From Bacteroides sp. SM23_62 (GTDB taxonomy: Bacteria; Bacteroidota; Bacteroidia; Bacteroidales; SM23-62), in contig LJUP01000007.1 of NCBI GenBank assembly GCA_001303955.1, positions 1 to 46,111 of the forward strand: a stretch of 46,111 bases of DNA, written 5' to 3'. Made by a program: the position numbers and the translations under genes. Of the stretch, positions 23,842 through 32,843 are shown piece after piece (the first letter of the stretch is position 1; each line of letters opens with the position of its first letter). The notes under the pieces were generated by a model. It had not been told where the DNA came from. It saw nothing but the letters and a program-made list of their open reading frames with translations, and did no database searches.

Positions 23842-24921
23842 ATGAAAAAGATTATTATTATAACAGCAATATCACTCATCGCGATCTCTGCTCATGCCCA
23901 GAGAACCTCACGGGAGCGAAGCAGGCATGAACCGGTGAAACAGAAGAGTGAAACGGCCGTAAGACGGTCGGCTGAACAGAAAAAAAGCAGCAGAGGCCTG
24001 TATGCCGCCAGGACCAAACAGGTCACTTCGCGCGATATTTCCCATGCAAACAGGACCCGGACGAGCACTGCAAAAAACTTTTCTCCTGAGCGTTCCGGGA
24101 CAGGCAGAACATATTATGATAAACCCGGCAAGGGCAATAATAAACCTGGTAACCAGGGCCGGGGAAATGCAAATAACGGCAGGTGGAATGACGGTCAAAA
24201 GCCAAGCCAGAACAGGGGCACCATCCATCCCTATAACGGATATAAATCGCCTCAGCGTGATGGCAACAATGGAAGAGACCCCAAAAATACACCGGCCCGG
24301 AACTATGGCAACAAGAGCAAGTATAATAGTCACAGGTCCCCAGTGGAAACGGGTACTGTCCGCAGTAACAATAGAAGCAGGACGCATCATGCCTCCAGCA
24401 ACCATACGACCCAGCGAAAACATTATACAACTCCAAACCGGAGAGCAGTTCGTACGAATCATGTCAAAGGTTATCATTACAATCCTGTAAGGTACCGTAC
24501 GGTCAACTATCATTACCGGGTACCGAAAAGGATCCATGTTACCTGGACCCACAGTATGTACCATGATTACCGGATCATGTATCCTGAATTCGGGTACTGG
24601 TATTATCCCATTGGATACCGGATTGTTACGATCCCTTCCTACCATGCCTATTACCACATTGGGGAGGTAAGGAATATATACGGCAGGGTCCATGAAGTTT
24701 ATTATTCCTGGACTACTGATGAGTATCACCTGTATTTCGGCGGTAATTACCCATACCATGATTTCACCGTGATCATCTCAGGCAGACATGCGAGAAATTT
24801 CTCCATGCACCCTGAATTGTATTTCGAAGGAAGATATATGTGGGTAACCGGTTTGCTGAGTACATTCGAGGGAAGGCCTGAACTGATCGTGAAAAGAAGA
24901 AGCCAGATACACCTGTATTGA
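23842..24921 (+). CDS. Very basic secreted protein with C-terminal OB-fold-like domain
   Basis: A 359-residue protein with a signal peptide at 1-19 (SLIAISAHAQ). Residues ~20-230 are low-complexity and rich in Arg, Lys, Asn, Ser, Gly, His and Tyr (GKGNNKPGNQGRGNANNGRW is typical), with almost no acidic clusters, and are likely disordered. Residues ~230-270 are aromatic (HSMYHDYRIMYPEFGYWYYP). Residues ~275-355 look like an OB-fold of the kind appended to secreted nucleases and nucleic-acid-binding proteins (VRNIYGRVHEVYYSW, HDFTVIISGRHARNF, YMWVTGLLSTFEGRPELIV, SQIHLY). It probably binds a polyanion such as DNA or an acidic polysaccharide outside the inner membrane (inference). It is transcribed away from the phosphatase/OLD operon. 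Confidence 0.7.
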   Translation: MKKIIIITAISLIAISAHAQRTSRERSRHEPVKQKSETAVRRSAEQKKSSRGLYAARTKQVTSRDISHANRTRTSTAKNFSPERSGTGRTYYDKPGKGNNKPGNQGRGNANNGRWNDGQKPSQNRGTIHPYNGYKSPQRDGNNGRDPKNTPARNYGNKSKYNSHRSPVETGTVRSNNRSRTHHASSNHTTQRKHYTTPNRRAVRTNHVKGYHYNPVRYRTVNYHYRVPKRIHVTWTHSMYHDYRIMYPEFGYWYYPIGYRIVTIPSYHAYYHIGEVRNIYGRVHEVYYSWTTDEYHLYFGGNYPYHDFTVIISGRHARNFSMHPELYFEGRYMWVTGLLSTFEGRPELIVKRRSQIHLY

Positions 24922-24958
24922 TTACCAGACAATGAGATATAATTAGGTTTGAATTTAA

Positions 24959-24990
24959 AAAGGGTTGCCTCAAAAAGGCAGCCCTTTCTT
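24959..24990 (+). terminator. Hairpin terminator after the OB-fold gene
   Basis: A 12-bp stem with one G-T pair (AAAGGGTTGCCT / AGGCAGCCCTTT) and a five-base loop begins 38 bp after the stop at 24921. The downstream T-run is weak (TTTCTTG), so termination may be partial. Confidence 0.6.
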
Positions 24991-25053
24991 GATATTAATT
25001 AATGGCAGAGTAATTTAAATCCACTAACTTGTAGAAGCCAAATAAATCAAAAA

Positions 25054-25560
25054 ATGAAAACCATGAAAAAAACGCTGTGTTTACTGTTTTGTTCTTTTAT
25101 TGTTCTATCGCTGGCTTCATCCAGGGTCTTTTCCCAGGAATGGACAAGTGAACAGGAAGAAGTCTGGTCAGTTGTTGAAAAAAGCTGGTCTGACTGGCAA
25201 TCAGGAAATGCGACAGATGTAATGGCCTCGATCCATGAAAGTTACCAGGGATGGAGTGTCGATCAGCCGCTTCCCCTGGGGAAAAAGCAGGTTTCGGCAA
25301 TGTACGAATGGATGGCCGCCAACTCAAAGATTCAGTACTTTATGCTGAATCCGGCACGTATCGTGGTCGAAAACGATGTTGCTGTAGTACATTATTATTT
25401 CGTCTTTTCAAGCGAGTATACCGAAGACGATGAAACCGAGCAGGAAACCTTATCAGGTAAGAACACCGAAACCTATATCAAGGAAGGCGGAAGCTGGTTG
25501 CTGCTTGGTGATATGACCATATACGAGGAAGAGGAAGATGATGACGATAATGACGATTGA
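25054..25560 (+). CDS. NTF2/DUF4440-like secreted protein with acidic tail
   Basis: A 168-residue protein with a signal peptide (LCLLFCSFIVLSLASSRVFSQ). The mature domain has the DUF4440/SnoaL layout: a helix with Trp residues (EEVWSVVEKSWSDWQSGNATDVMASI), then strands (DVAVVHYYFVFSSEYT, SGKNTETYIKEGGSWLLLGDMTIY). The last 11 residues are all Glu, Asp or Asn (EEEEDDDDNDD), which could bind calcium or the neighbouring basic protein. An ATG three codons downstream is an equally good start. It is similar in type to the lipoprotein at 17545-18063. The ligand is unknown. Confidence 0.78.
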   Translation: MKTMKKTLCLLFCSFIVLSLASSRVFSQEWTSEQEEVWSVVEKSWSDWQSGNATDVMASIHESYQGWSVDQPLPLGKKQVSAMYEWMAANSKIQYFMLNPARIVVENDVAVVHYYFVFSSEYTEDDETEQETLSGKNTETYIKEGGSWLLLGDMTIYEEEEDDDDNDD

Positions 25561-25570
25561 TTTACATTAA

Positions 25571-26296
25571 TCACTTTTGCAGGAACCGGGCCGCTTCCTT
25601 ATCTACATACCATACTAATTCTCCATGCACAGGTTTGATATGGGCTGCCGGAAAATTTTCCCTGTCAATGCCATCACCAAGTATACTGACCAGTACTGAT
25701 GCTTTGTTTTCACCTGTGATCATGAAGAAGACCTTGTCTGCATGGTTGATCACCGGGCCGGTCAGGGTGATCCTTTGCTGACCTGTTTCAGGATGCCTGG
25801 CCACCTCACAGAGCCGCCCGGAATGCATTAATTGCATTTGGTCGGGGAATATGGAAGCTGTGTGTCCATCGGTTCCCATGCCCAGCAGGACCAGATCAAA
25901 GCAGGGCAGACCCTCCCGGACGGGCAATTGTGACCGCAGTAATGCTTCATACCTGTCTGCTTCTGCACGGGGTTCTTCCTCTCCCATCATCCTGTAAACA
26001 TTGGCATAGCTAAATGAAAAATGTTTAAAGAGGGTTTCATCGGTCATCCGGTAGTTGCTTTCATGATGTTCCGGGGGCACACATCTTTCATCAACCCAGA
26101 AAAAGTTTACCTGTTCCAGCCATCCGGGAATTTCAGTAACAGATGCCATTTTCTCAAATAACACACGTGGAGTGGAGCCGCCTGAAAGAGCGATATTAAA
26201 CCGGTGACCTTCCTGGACAGAGGCCATGACCAGACCGATCACTTTTTCAGCCAGAGAACAGGCCAGTTCATCTATTGACTTGAACGCATGTATCAC
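25571..26296 (-). CDS. pgl: 6-phosphogluconolactonase
   Basis: A 241-residue DevB/Pgl-type enzyme that hydrolyses 6-phosphogluconolactone to 6-phosphogluconate in the cytosolic oxidative pentose phosphate pathway. Motifs are the sugar-phosphate loop LSGGSTPRVLFEKM (~40-53), VDERCVPPEHHESNYRM (~78-94) and GMGTDGHTASIFP (~140-152, with the catalytic His). Length is normal for bacterial Pgl. The start is GTG at 26296, overlapping the zwf stop in a GTGA arrangement, so translation is likely coupled. No 6-phosphogluconate dehydrogenase gene is adjacent. Confidence 0.95.
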   Translation of the reverse strand: MIHAFKSIDELACSLAEKVIGLVMASVQEGHRFNIALSGGSTPRVLFEKMASVTEIPGWLEQVNFFWVDERCVPPEHHESNYRMTDETLFKHFSFSYANVYRMMGEEEPRAEADRYEALLRSQLPVREGLPCFDLVLLGMGTDGHTASIFPDQMQLMHSGRLCEVARHPETGQQRITLTGPVINHADKVFFMITGENKASVLVSILGDGIDRENFPAAHIKPVHGELVWYVDKEAARFLQK

Positions 26297-27819
26297 AATT
26301 CGCAGTAGATGCCGTCATTGGCAAGGTTTTTACACGGATAGCGCCAGGTCATTCCTTTTTCCTCGATCAGGCCATCTGCTTCCTGGGGTCCCCAGGTACC
26401 TGCCGGATATCCATACAGGGCATGATCAGGATGGTTCTCCCAGTATTCCAGGATGGGTTCCACAAAGCCCCAGGCACAATCCACTGCATCTCCCCTGGCA
26501 TATAATGTCGAATCACCCAGCATGCAATCATGCAACAGCCTCTCATAAGCCGAGGGCAGGTAGACTTCTGACAGGTCGGAGTAATGAAAATCCATGTTCA
26601 CAGTCTGGACTTTGTATCCGGCGCCTGGGACCTTCATACTATATTTTATCAGCAGGCCCTCATCCGGTTGTATCCTGATAATCAGTTGATTCGTACTTAG
26701 TTCATCCATCTGCTGTCCGGAGAAAATGTGATGCGGGGTGGGCTGGAAGTGGACCACAATCTCAGTTACCCTGGTGGGCAGGCGTTTTCCTGTCCGGACA
26801 TAGAACGGGACGTCCTTCCAACGCCAGTTGTCAATGTAAAACTTTATTCCAATATATGTCTCGGTGCGGCTCTCCGGATCTACCCCTGTCTCCTCCCTGT
26901 AGCTCTTGGCTGATTCTCCCCTGATTACGGATTCCGTATATTGTCCCCTGATCACATTGCTGGACATGTCTTCCTCGCTCAGGGGACGCAGTGATTCCAG
27001 CACCTTTACGATCTCATTGCGGATGGAACTGGAATCCGCCCATACCGGCGGTTCCATGGCAACCAGGGCAACCAGCTGTAACATATGGTTCTGGAACATA
27101 TCACGCAATGCTCCTGATCCCTCATAGTAACCACCCCGGTCCCCGACCCCGATGCTTTCAGAAGCGGTGATTTCAACATGGTGTATATAATTCCTGTTCC
27201 ACAGGGGTTCAAAGATGGCATTCGAGAACCTCGTTACCATGATATTCTGAACGGTTTCCTTCCCCAGGTAATGATCGATCCGGTAGATCTGTTCTTCATC
27301 AAAAACCTCCCTGAACTGCTGGTTCAGTTCCCTGCTGGATGCAAGGTCATAGCCGAATGGTTTTTCCACAATGATCCTGCGCCAGCCGGTTTTATTCCTG
27401 GCCAGTCCCTGGCCAGCCAGGCTGTGTGCCACTTTTGCATACAGACTCGGGGGGGTTGCCAGATAGAATATATGGTTGTCCCCTGTATTCAGTAACTGCT
27501 CCAGTACATCCAGTTTGTCTTTCAGCCTGGCGTATTCGGCGGGATCTGCTGTATCAATGGATACATAATACAGGCAATCAAGGAATGTCTCTACCCTGGC
27601 TGGATCTGCAACATCTCCTGAAAACGTTTCCAGGGCTTCCTGCATATGATCCCGGAATGATTCGTCGGAAAACACCTTCCTGCCTGTACCAAGCAGGGCG
27701 AATTGTTCTGGAAGCAGATCCTGGAGGTAGAGATGGTAGATCGATGGGATCAGTTTCCGTCGCGCAAGATCTCCTGACGCCCCAAAAATCGTCAGGATAT
27801 GTGGGTCTGGTTTTTGCAT
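26293..27819 (-). CDS. zwf: Glucose-6-phosphate 1-dehydrogenase
   Basis: A 508-residue enzyme that oxidises glucose-6-phosphate to 6-phosphogluconolactone with NAD(P)+. The dinucleotide-binding motif is GASGDLARRKL near the N-terminus, EKPFG is conserved, and the active-site signature RIDHYLGKE is at ~180-188 with catalytic His183. The frame is open 14 codons further upstream, but the ATG at 27819 starts directly before the Rossmann strand and gives the usual family length. It is co-transcribed with pgl (4-bp overlap). Confidence 0.96.
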   Translation of the reverse strand: MQKPDPHILTIFGASGDLARRKLIPSIYHLYLQDLLPEQFALLGTGRKVFSDESFRDHMQEALETFSGDVADPARVETFLDCLYYVSIDTADPAEYARLKDKLDVLEQLLNTGDNHIFYLATPPSLYAKVAHSLAGQGLARNKTGWRRIIVEKPFGYDLASSRELNQQFREVFDEEQIYRIDHYLGKETVQNIMVTRFSNAIFEPLWNRNYIHHVEITASESIGVGDRGGYYEGSGALRDMFQNHMLQLVALVAMEPPVWADSSSIRNEIVKVLESLRPLSEEDMSSNVIRGQYTESVIRGESAKSYREETGVDPESRTETYIGIKFYIDNWRWKDVPFYVRTGKRLPTRVTEIVVHFQPTPHHIFSGQQMDELSTNQLIIRIQPDEGLLIKYSMKVPGAGYKVQTVNMDFHYSDLSEVYLPSAYERLLHDCMLGDSTLYARGDAVDCAWGFVEPILEYWENHPDHALYGYPAGTWGPQEADGLIEEKGMTWRYPCKNLANDGIYCEL

Positions 27820-27878
27820 ACCCAAAAATAAGCCAATAATCCCAGATAGCCTATCCTGCAAAGTTAAAGGAATGCTAA

Positions 27879-28262
27879 TTACAGTGCTTCAAGAACCCTG
27901 TTCACTTTCTCTGTAATGGCCTGGCTGATCTCCTCCATTTCTCCCCTCATGAGACTGGACATGGTTTCATGCGGATTCATGGCCAGGACCTCTGTTCCGC
28001 CTTCCACTGCCTGAACAACAAAGTTGCAAGGGAGGAGGGTTCCGATCTTGTCATCAAGGGTCAGGGCCTGGTGAGCATATTCCGGATTGCATGCTCCCAG
28101 GATCAGGTAAGGCCTGAAATCAACATCAAGTTTCTTTTTGAGGGTTTCCCGGACATCGATCTGGGTGATGACACCAAATCCTTCCTTCTGCAGCTCCTCA
28201 ACAACTTTGGCTACTGCCTCCGTAAATTCCAGGCTGATCTTTTTTGCTAAATAGTATGCCAT
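27879..28262 (-). CDS. DUF302 family protein
   Basis: A 127-residue cytosolic protein. The whole length fits DUF302: an opening strand-helix (FTEAVAKVVEELQKEGFGVITQIDVRETLKKKL), the characteristic YLILGACNPEYAHQALTLDDKIGTLLPCNFVV, and a closing EVLAMNP strand. Two Cys residues (GACNP and LLPCN) are conserved in many members and may bind a metal or ligand. The biochemical role is not known to me. It lies 60 bp upstream of zwf on the same strand and may share a transcript with it. Confidence 0.9.
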   Translation of the reverse strand: MAYYLAKKISLEFTEAVAKVVEELQKEGFGVITQIDVRETLKKKLDVDFRPYLILGACNPEYAHQALTLDDKIGTLLPCNFVVQAVEGGTEVLAMNPHETMSSLMRGEMEEISQAITEKVNRVLEAL

Positions 28263-28314
28263 ATCAACTGAATTATCTATCTATGTCGATATAAAGATAC
28301 ACAATTTCCGGATA

Positions 28315-29199
28315 TTATGGTTTTCCACCATTGACAATATCCGCTGTTGCAATGGTACTGCTGTAGTTTACTGAATATGCCGTAAAGAATCCAATGGCGT
28401 CATTATCGAAATTGGTACGGATATTGGCCGGCGGACCGCTGAAAAGGGGTGTCTGAGGGAAGACCTGGCTTTGTGCCTCGATCACATAATTGTAATATTC
28501 TTCCGTAATGCCATTGATCTCAAAGGTGATGGTATCCCCAACTTCGACTACCTCTTCGGGCTTATCGGTACTCAGGAACTGTGAAGGGATCCCATAGGTA
28601 TAATTCCCATTGAAGAATTCGTCATTCTGTACGATCAGTTCATAAAGGGTATCGGTGACCAGCACTCCGTTCTTCCATACCTTGAAAGCATACCAGTCCG
28701 GATCGGGAGAGTCCCATGCCCATACCCTTACCTGGTATCCGCTGACAAAAGTATCGAACCATTCTATTTGAATTGAATCAATCGTGTTCACAGGCCTCAT
28801 CGCAGATGCGGCTGTATATTCTTCCCCCATTCCATCCTTGTCGATATCCACATTCCTGATTCTCAGCGTGTAGGTTCTGCCTGGTATCCCGTGGTAATCC
28901 GGGCTCGTGAGATACCATCCGGGCAGGGTATCAGATTCCGTAAGCATGTGTACACTTTCCCCGTCATCAATGGCTACCTCAGCACCTGTAACAGCCGGTG
29001 CAGCCTGGTTATGGAAATAATCGCTGGTCTCACTGAGCCTGATCCAGTGTGCGGCGGTGTCGCTGGTTACATAACCCTCAACAACCAGCCTTGTATAGGT
29101 TGAATCCAGTTCTATATCAATTCTTTCCGTACAATTCCAGAGGGACAAAGAAATGGCGAGTATGATGATGCTTGTTTTTATGGTTGTTATGGAGTTCAT
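28315..29199 (-). CDS. DUF4249 lipoprotein
   Basis: A 294-residue outer-membrane lipoprotein with lipidation at Cys23 (LSLWNC). It matches DUF4249: LVVEGYVTSD near the N-terminus, IRLSETSDYF, AEVAIDDG, a YLTSPDYHGIPGRTYTLRI beta-sandwich strand pair, then a larger domain with AWDSPDPDWYAFKVW and the closing PANIRTNFDNDAIGFFTAYSV. Members are encoded next to a TonB-dependent receptor and probably act as its surface partner, in the manner of SusD though unrelated in fold. Here the receptor gene ends 11 bp upstream. The substrate is unknown. Confidence 0.88.
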   Translation of the reverse strand: MNSITTIKTSIIILAISLSLWNCTERIDIELDSTYTRLVVEGYVTSDTAAHWIRLSETSDYFHNQAAPAVTGAEVAIDDGESVHMLTESDTLPGWYLTSPDYHGIPGRTYTLRIRNVDIDKDGMGEEYTAASAMRPVNTIDSIQIEWFDTFVSGYQVRVWAWDSPDPDWYAFKVWKNGVLVTDTLYELIVQNDEFFNGNYTYGIPSQFLSTDKPEEVVEVGDTITFEINGITEEYYNYVIEAQSQVFPQTPLFSGPPANIRTNFDNDAIGFFTAYSVNYSSTIATADIVNGGKP

Positions 29200-29210
29200 A
29201 TTCCTTTGTA

Positions 29211-31559
29211 TTAGAAGTGAAAATTCCAGGTCAGTGCCGGTATGACCGGGAAAAGATAGGTCATCTCTGCATGGGTGATATTCGGATTTTCTTCATCCTG
29301 GATAAAATTAATGGCCCAGGCATTTTTTCTGCCATATGCATTGTAGACCGACAGGTTCAGGTCCCAGTGCCACTTGCGGTCCGGTTTTGGTTTTGACCCG
29401 AATGAAACAGACATGTCCAGGCGGTGGTAGTCAGGCATCCGGTATGCATTCCTGTTGGAATAAACCGGGGCTATATTCCCCATGTATTCGAACCTGCCCG
29501 TTGGAAAGGTTACTGGTAACCCGGTGCTGTAGACCCAGTTGGCCGAGACCCATAACCTTGCGGAAATTTCATAATTTCCGACAATGGCAATATCATGGGG
29601 TTTGTCATAGGGGGCCGCATAGGGATTGCCGTCATTGATCTCCGGCACCTCCCTGGTGGTTTTCGAATAAGTATAGCTGATCCATCCGTTCAGCCTGCCC
29701 TCATTTTTGCGCAAAAGGAATTCAAGGCCATATGAGGTCGCCTCACCGATCCTGATCTCACCCTCCATATAGCGGTTCAGTAACAGGTTGGCGTGATCCT
29801 TGAAATCGATGGCATTCCTCATTTGCTTGTAATATGCCTCAACAGAAACTTCCAGCCGGTTGTCGAGCAGGTTCCTGAAATAACCGATGGCGACCTGGTC
29901 AGAGACCTGCGGATTCACGTTCGGTGTGGAAGGGAACCATACATCCAGTGGAGTCCCGGCCGTTGAGTTCTGGGCAAGGTGCACATACTGCCGGGTCCGT
30001 GAATAACTGGATTTAATCGATGAAACATCATTGATCATGAAAGAAACAGCTGCCCTGGGTTCCAGTCCCAAAAAATGATGATAAACATCCCCCCTGCCGT
30101 ATACAGTTGAATCTCTGGCATTATAATGCTCATCGTAGTTGTAGATGGTACCTGGACCAACATTATGGAAACTGCTGAATCTCAATCCATAACGCAAGTT
30201 CCATCGTTCTCCAAAGGATTGTTCGGCAGAGACATACACCCCATTTTCCAGGGCATAATTGGTTGGCAGGATAAATTCCGTAAAAAGGCTCTGCTCCCCC
30301 GTACCATATGCACTGCCAGGTTCAAAATCATGGAATGTGCTGATCAATCCGAATCTCAGGGTATGCTCGGGTGTAATGTAAAAATTCAGATCGCCCTTGG
30401 CGCTGTAATCTTTCATTTTAGAACGCCACACAAAGGAATTTGCATCCCCGTCAGGTGTTCCTAGTTCATAGTCATAGCGGGTGTGGATCAGCGTGAAATT
30501 GCTGAAAATCCTGGAGGAGAAAAGATGGTTCCACCGCAGTGTATAGGTCTGGTTGCCGAATGCCATCCTGGCAAAGGGATTGGCATATACATCCCGTCCC
30601 AGGTAACCGGATACAAACAACCTGTTTTTTTCATTGAATATATGATTCAATTTCAGGTTCAGATCATAGAAAAACAAGGTGTTATCCCTGACATCCGGAT
30701 CTTTTGCAAATGGAAGGAACAGATCGGCATAGGTTCTTCTTCCGGCTACAAGGAAGGAGGTTTTATCCTTGATGATGGGTCCTTCCAGGGTAAGCCTGCT
30801 GGAGATCGTACCAATCCCACCTGAACCGGAGAACTTCTTCAGGTTCCCTTCTTTCATCCTCACATCGAGGAGGGAAGAGAGCCTTCCTCCAAAATCTGCG
30901 GGGATATCTCCCTTATACAACTTTACATCCTTGATGGCATCATTATTAAATACCGAAAAGAATCCCATGAGGTGGGAAGCATTGTAAACGGTAGCCTCAT
31001 CCAGCAGGATCAGGTTCTGGTCAGGGTTCCCGCCCCTGACTGAAAAGCCTGATGCTCCCTCACTGGATGCCTGTACACCGGGAAGCAATTGTATGGCCTT
31101 GATCACATCCACTTCCCCCATCAGCGTCGGAATCCTCTTGATGGATTTGATGGGTAGTTTGTTCACGCTCATCTCAGCCTTCCTGACATGTGCCTGTCTT
31201 CCTTCCGACCGGATGGTTACTTCTGCAAGTTCCTGGATCTGCTCCTGCAATTCGAGGTTAAAGGTCAGGTTCTCATTCAGGTTGACCGCTAATTCCTGCA
31301 ATGCATATCCTACGTAGGAGATTTTGAGATGATAAAATCCCGGGGGAAGGCTCAGGGAATAAAATCCATAGACATTGGTAACCGTCCCCCTGTTCAGTTC
31401 CTGGACCATGACGGCTGCGCCAATGAGTTCCTCATCGGTGCCTGTATCCTTGATGAAGCCGCTGATGGTATATCGCGGACCCGTCTCTTCTTCACTATCC
31501 GCCAGCAGTGATAAAATGTAAAATATCAGGCAAAGGGATATCAGTAGTGGTTTTCTCAT
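29211..31559 (-). CDS. TonB-dependent receptor (CarboxypepD_reg-like, DUF4249-partnered)
   Basis: A 782-residue outer-membrane receptor. A signal peptide (1-21) is followed by a carboxypeptidase-regulatory-like domain (~28-112, YTISGFIKDTGTDEELIGAAV). The plug is at ~115-250 (VDVIKAIQLLPGVQ, SGFSVRGGNPDQNLILLDEATVYN, LYKGDIPADFGGRLSSLLDVRMKEG), and the 22-strand barrel runs to the terminal aromatic Phe (LTWNFHF). It imports a ligand using TonB and proton-motive force. There is no SusC-type long N-terminal signature or SusD gene, and no ECF sigma/anti-sigma pair adjacent. The ~190 bp upstream of its start hold the likely promoter. Confidence 0.93.
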   Translation of the reverse strand: MRKPLLISLCLIFYILSLLADSEEETGPRYTISGFIKDTGTDEELIGAAVMVQELNRGTVTNVYGFYSLSLPPGFYHLKISYVGYALQELAVNLNENLTFNLELQEQIQELAEVTIRSEGRQAHVRKAEMSVNKLPIKSIKRIPTLMGEVDVIKAIQLLPGVQASSEGASGFSVRGGNPDQNLILLDEATVYNASHLMGFFSVFNNDAIKDVKLYKGDIPADFGGRLSSLLDVRMKEGNLKKFSGSGGIGTISSRLTLEGPIIKDKTSFLVAGRRTYADLFLPFAKDPDVRDNTLFFYDLNLKLNHIFNEKNRLFVSGYLGRDVYANPFARMAFGNQTYTLRWNHLFSSRIFSNFTLIHTRYDYELGTPDGDANSFVWRSKMKDYSAKGDLNFYITPEHTLRFGLISTFHDFEPGSAYGTGEQSLFTEFILPTNYALENGVYVSAEQSFGERWNLRYGLRFSSFHNVGPGTIYNYDEHYNARDSTVYGRGDVYHHFLGLEPRAAVSFMINDVSSIKSSYSRTRQYVHLAQNSTAGTPLDVWFPSTPNVNPQVSDQVAIGYFRNLLDNRLEVSVEAYYKQMRNAIDFKDHANLLLNRYMEGEIRIGEATSYGLEFLLRKNEGRLNGWISYTYSKTTREVPEINDGNPYAAPYDKPHDIAIVGNYEISARLWVSANWVYSTGLPVTFPTGRFEYMGNIAPVYSNRNAYRMPDYHRLDMSVSFGSKPKPDRKWHWDLNLSVYNAYGRKNAWAINFIQDEENPNITHAEMTYLFPVIPALTWNFHF

Positions 31560-31753
31560 TTCATTTAAACTTTCCTATTCACATAGACAAATACCAAACC
31601 AAAAGGTTGTACACGTTGACAAAGTTTAGGTTAAGAAATCATTAAACGAATTATTTCTAGATGAACAGGGGAAAATTATCGGTGAACGACAGTAAGCCGC
31701 GAATGAATGGCAAATCACTGTCAATACTGGCACAACATCCATATGAGGCATGA

Positions 31754-32842
31754 TCAAACCGGCCGGAAACTTGATTTTCCAATCGATTGATGTAAGCTGT
31801 CCCTGACCCAGTCCCCCACTTCAGAAGTACCTTTGGGATGATTGGGCCGGATGTCTCCTGTCACCATTCCTGATTCCAGGGCAAATGTTACAATATCCCG
31901 AATGTCTGCTGCTGATTGCTCCAGTCCGAAATGATCCATCATCATGGCCAGGCTGAGAATGGTGGCAAACGGATTGGCTATATCTTTCCCGGCGATCTGG
32001 GGGGCAGATCCGTGGATGGGCTCGAAGAGGGCCGCACCCTCTCCCACTGATGCTGAAGGCAGCATGCCGATGGAGCCGGTGATCACGGATGCCTCATCCG
32101 TAATGATGTCACCGAACATATTCTCGGTCAGCACCACATCAAAATTCGCCGGTTGCAGGATGATCTGCATGGCTGCATTGTCGACAAACATGAAATCCAG
32201 CGTGATATCCGGGTATTCAGGGGCCAGATGTTGTACCGTCTCCCTCCACAGACGGGATGTTTCCAGGATATTGGCCTTGTCAACCAGGGTGACTTTCTTC
32301 CGGCGTTTACCGGCAGCGTCAAAGGCCATTCTGGCGATTCGCTCAATCTCAGGAGCGGTGTAATTGCAATGATCCCAGGCCTCTGTCCTGTCCGCATTGC
32401 GTCCTTTATCCCCGAAATAGATGCCACCGGTCAGTTCCCTGAAAACAACAAAATCCACGCCTTTCAGAAGATGATCTTTCAGCGGTGAGATGGGATCAAG
32501 CACCGGGAATGTTTTAACAGGCCGGATGTTGGCAAACAGTCCAAGTGACTTCCTGATCTTCAGCAGTCCCTGCTCGGGTCTGACCTTTGCGGTCGGATCC
32601 AGATCATATTTCGGGTGCCCGACTGCTCCCAGCAGTACACCATCAGAGGCCTGACACTTTTCAATGGTATCGTCAGGCAGGGGATTGCCGGTCTGATCAA
32701 TGGCGGTGGCACCGATAAGCCCATCTTCTAAACTGAAACTTACATTTTCTTTTTGTTCTATAACGGGAATTAATTTCAATGCCTGCGCGATAACTTCCGG
32801 TCCGATCCCGTCCCCGGCTAATACAGTGATTTTATAATCCAT
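31754..32842 (-). CDS. leuB: 3-isopropylmalate dehydrogenase
   Basis: A 362-residue enzyme that oxidises and decarboxylates 3-isopropylmalate to 2-oxoisocaproate with NAD+. Motifs include LAGDGIGPEV at the N-terminus, LLGAVGHPKYD, the substrate Arg region (FANIRPVKTF, FRELTGGIYFG), the metal-binding DNAAMQI and DEASVITGSIGMLPSASVG, and the NAD-binding HGSAPQIAGKDIANP. It is the last gene of the leu cluster; its start codon is 2 bp downstream of the stop of the second synthase gene. Confidence 0.96.
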   Translation of the reverse strand: MDYKITVLAGDGIGPEVIAQALKLIPVIEQKENVSFSLEDGLIGATAIDQTGNPLPDDTIEKCQASDGVLLGAVGHPKYDLDPTAKVRPEQGLLKIRKSLGLFANIRPVKTFPVLDPISPLKDHLLKGVDFVVFRELTGGIYFGDKGRNADRTEAWDHCNYTAPEIERIARMAFDAAGKRRKKVTLVDKANILETSRLWRETVQHLAPEYPDITLDFMFVDNAAMQIILQPANFDVVLTENMFGDIITDEASVITGSIGMLPSASVGEGAALFEPIHGSAPQIAGKDIANPFATILSLAMMMDHFGLEQSAADIRDIVTFALESGMVTGDIRPNHPKGTSEVGDWVRDSLHQSIGKSSFRPV

Positions 32843-32843
32843 C

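Noticed and set aside
23908-24759. 283-codon minus-strand open frame
   Set aside because: It is the antisense shadow of the basic OB-fold gene, created by its low-complexity codons, with no family features.
28315-31559. SusC/SusD polysaccharide utilisation pair
   Set aside because: The lipoprotein is DUF4249, not SusD, and the receptor lacks the long SusC form; no glycan enzymes are adjacent.
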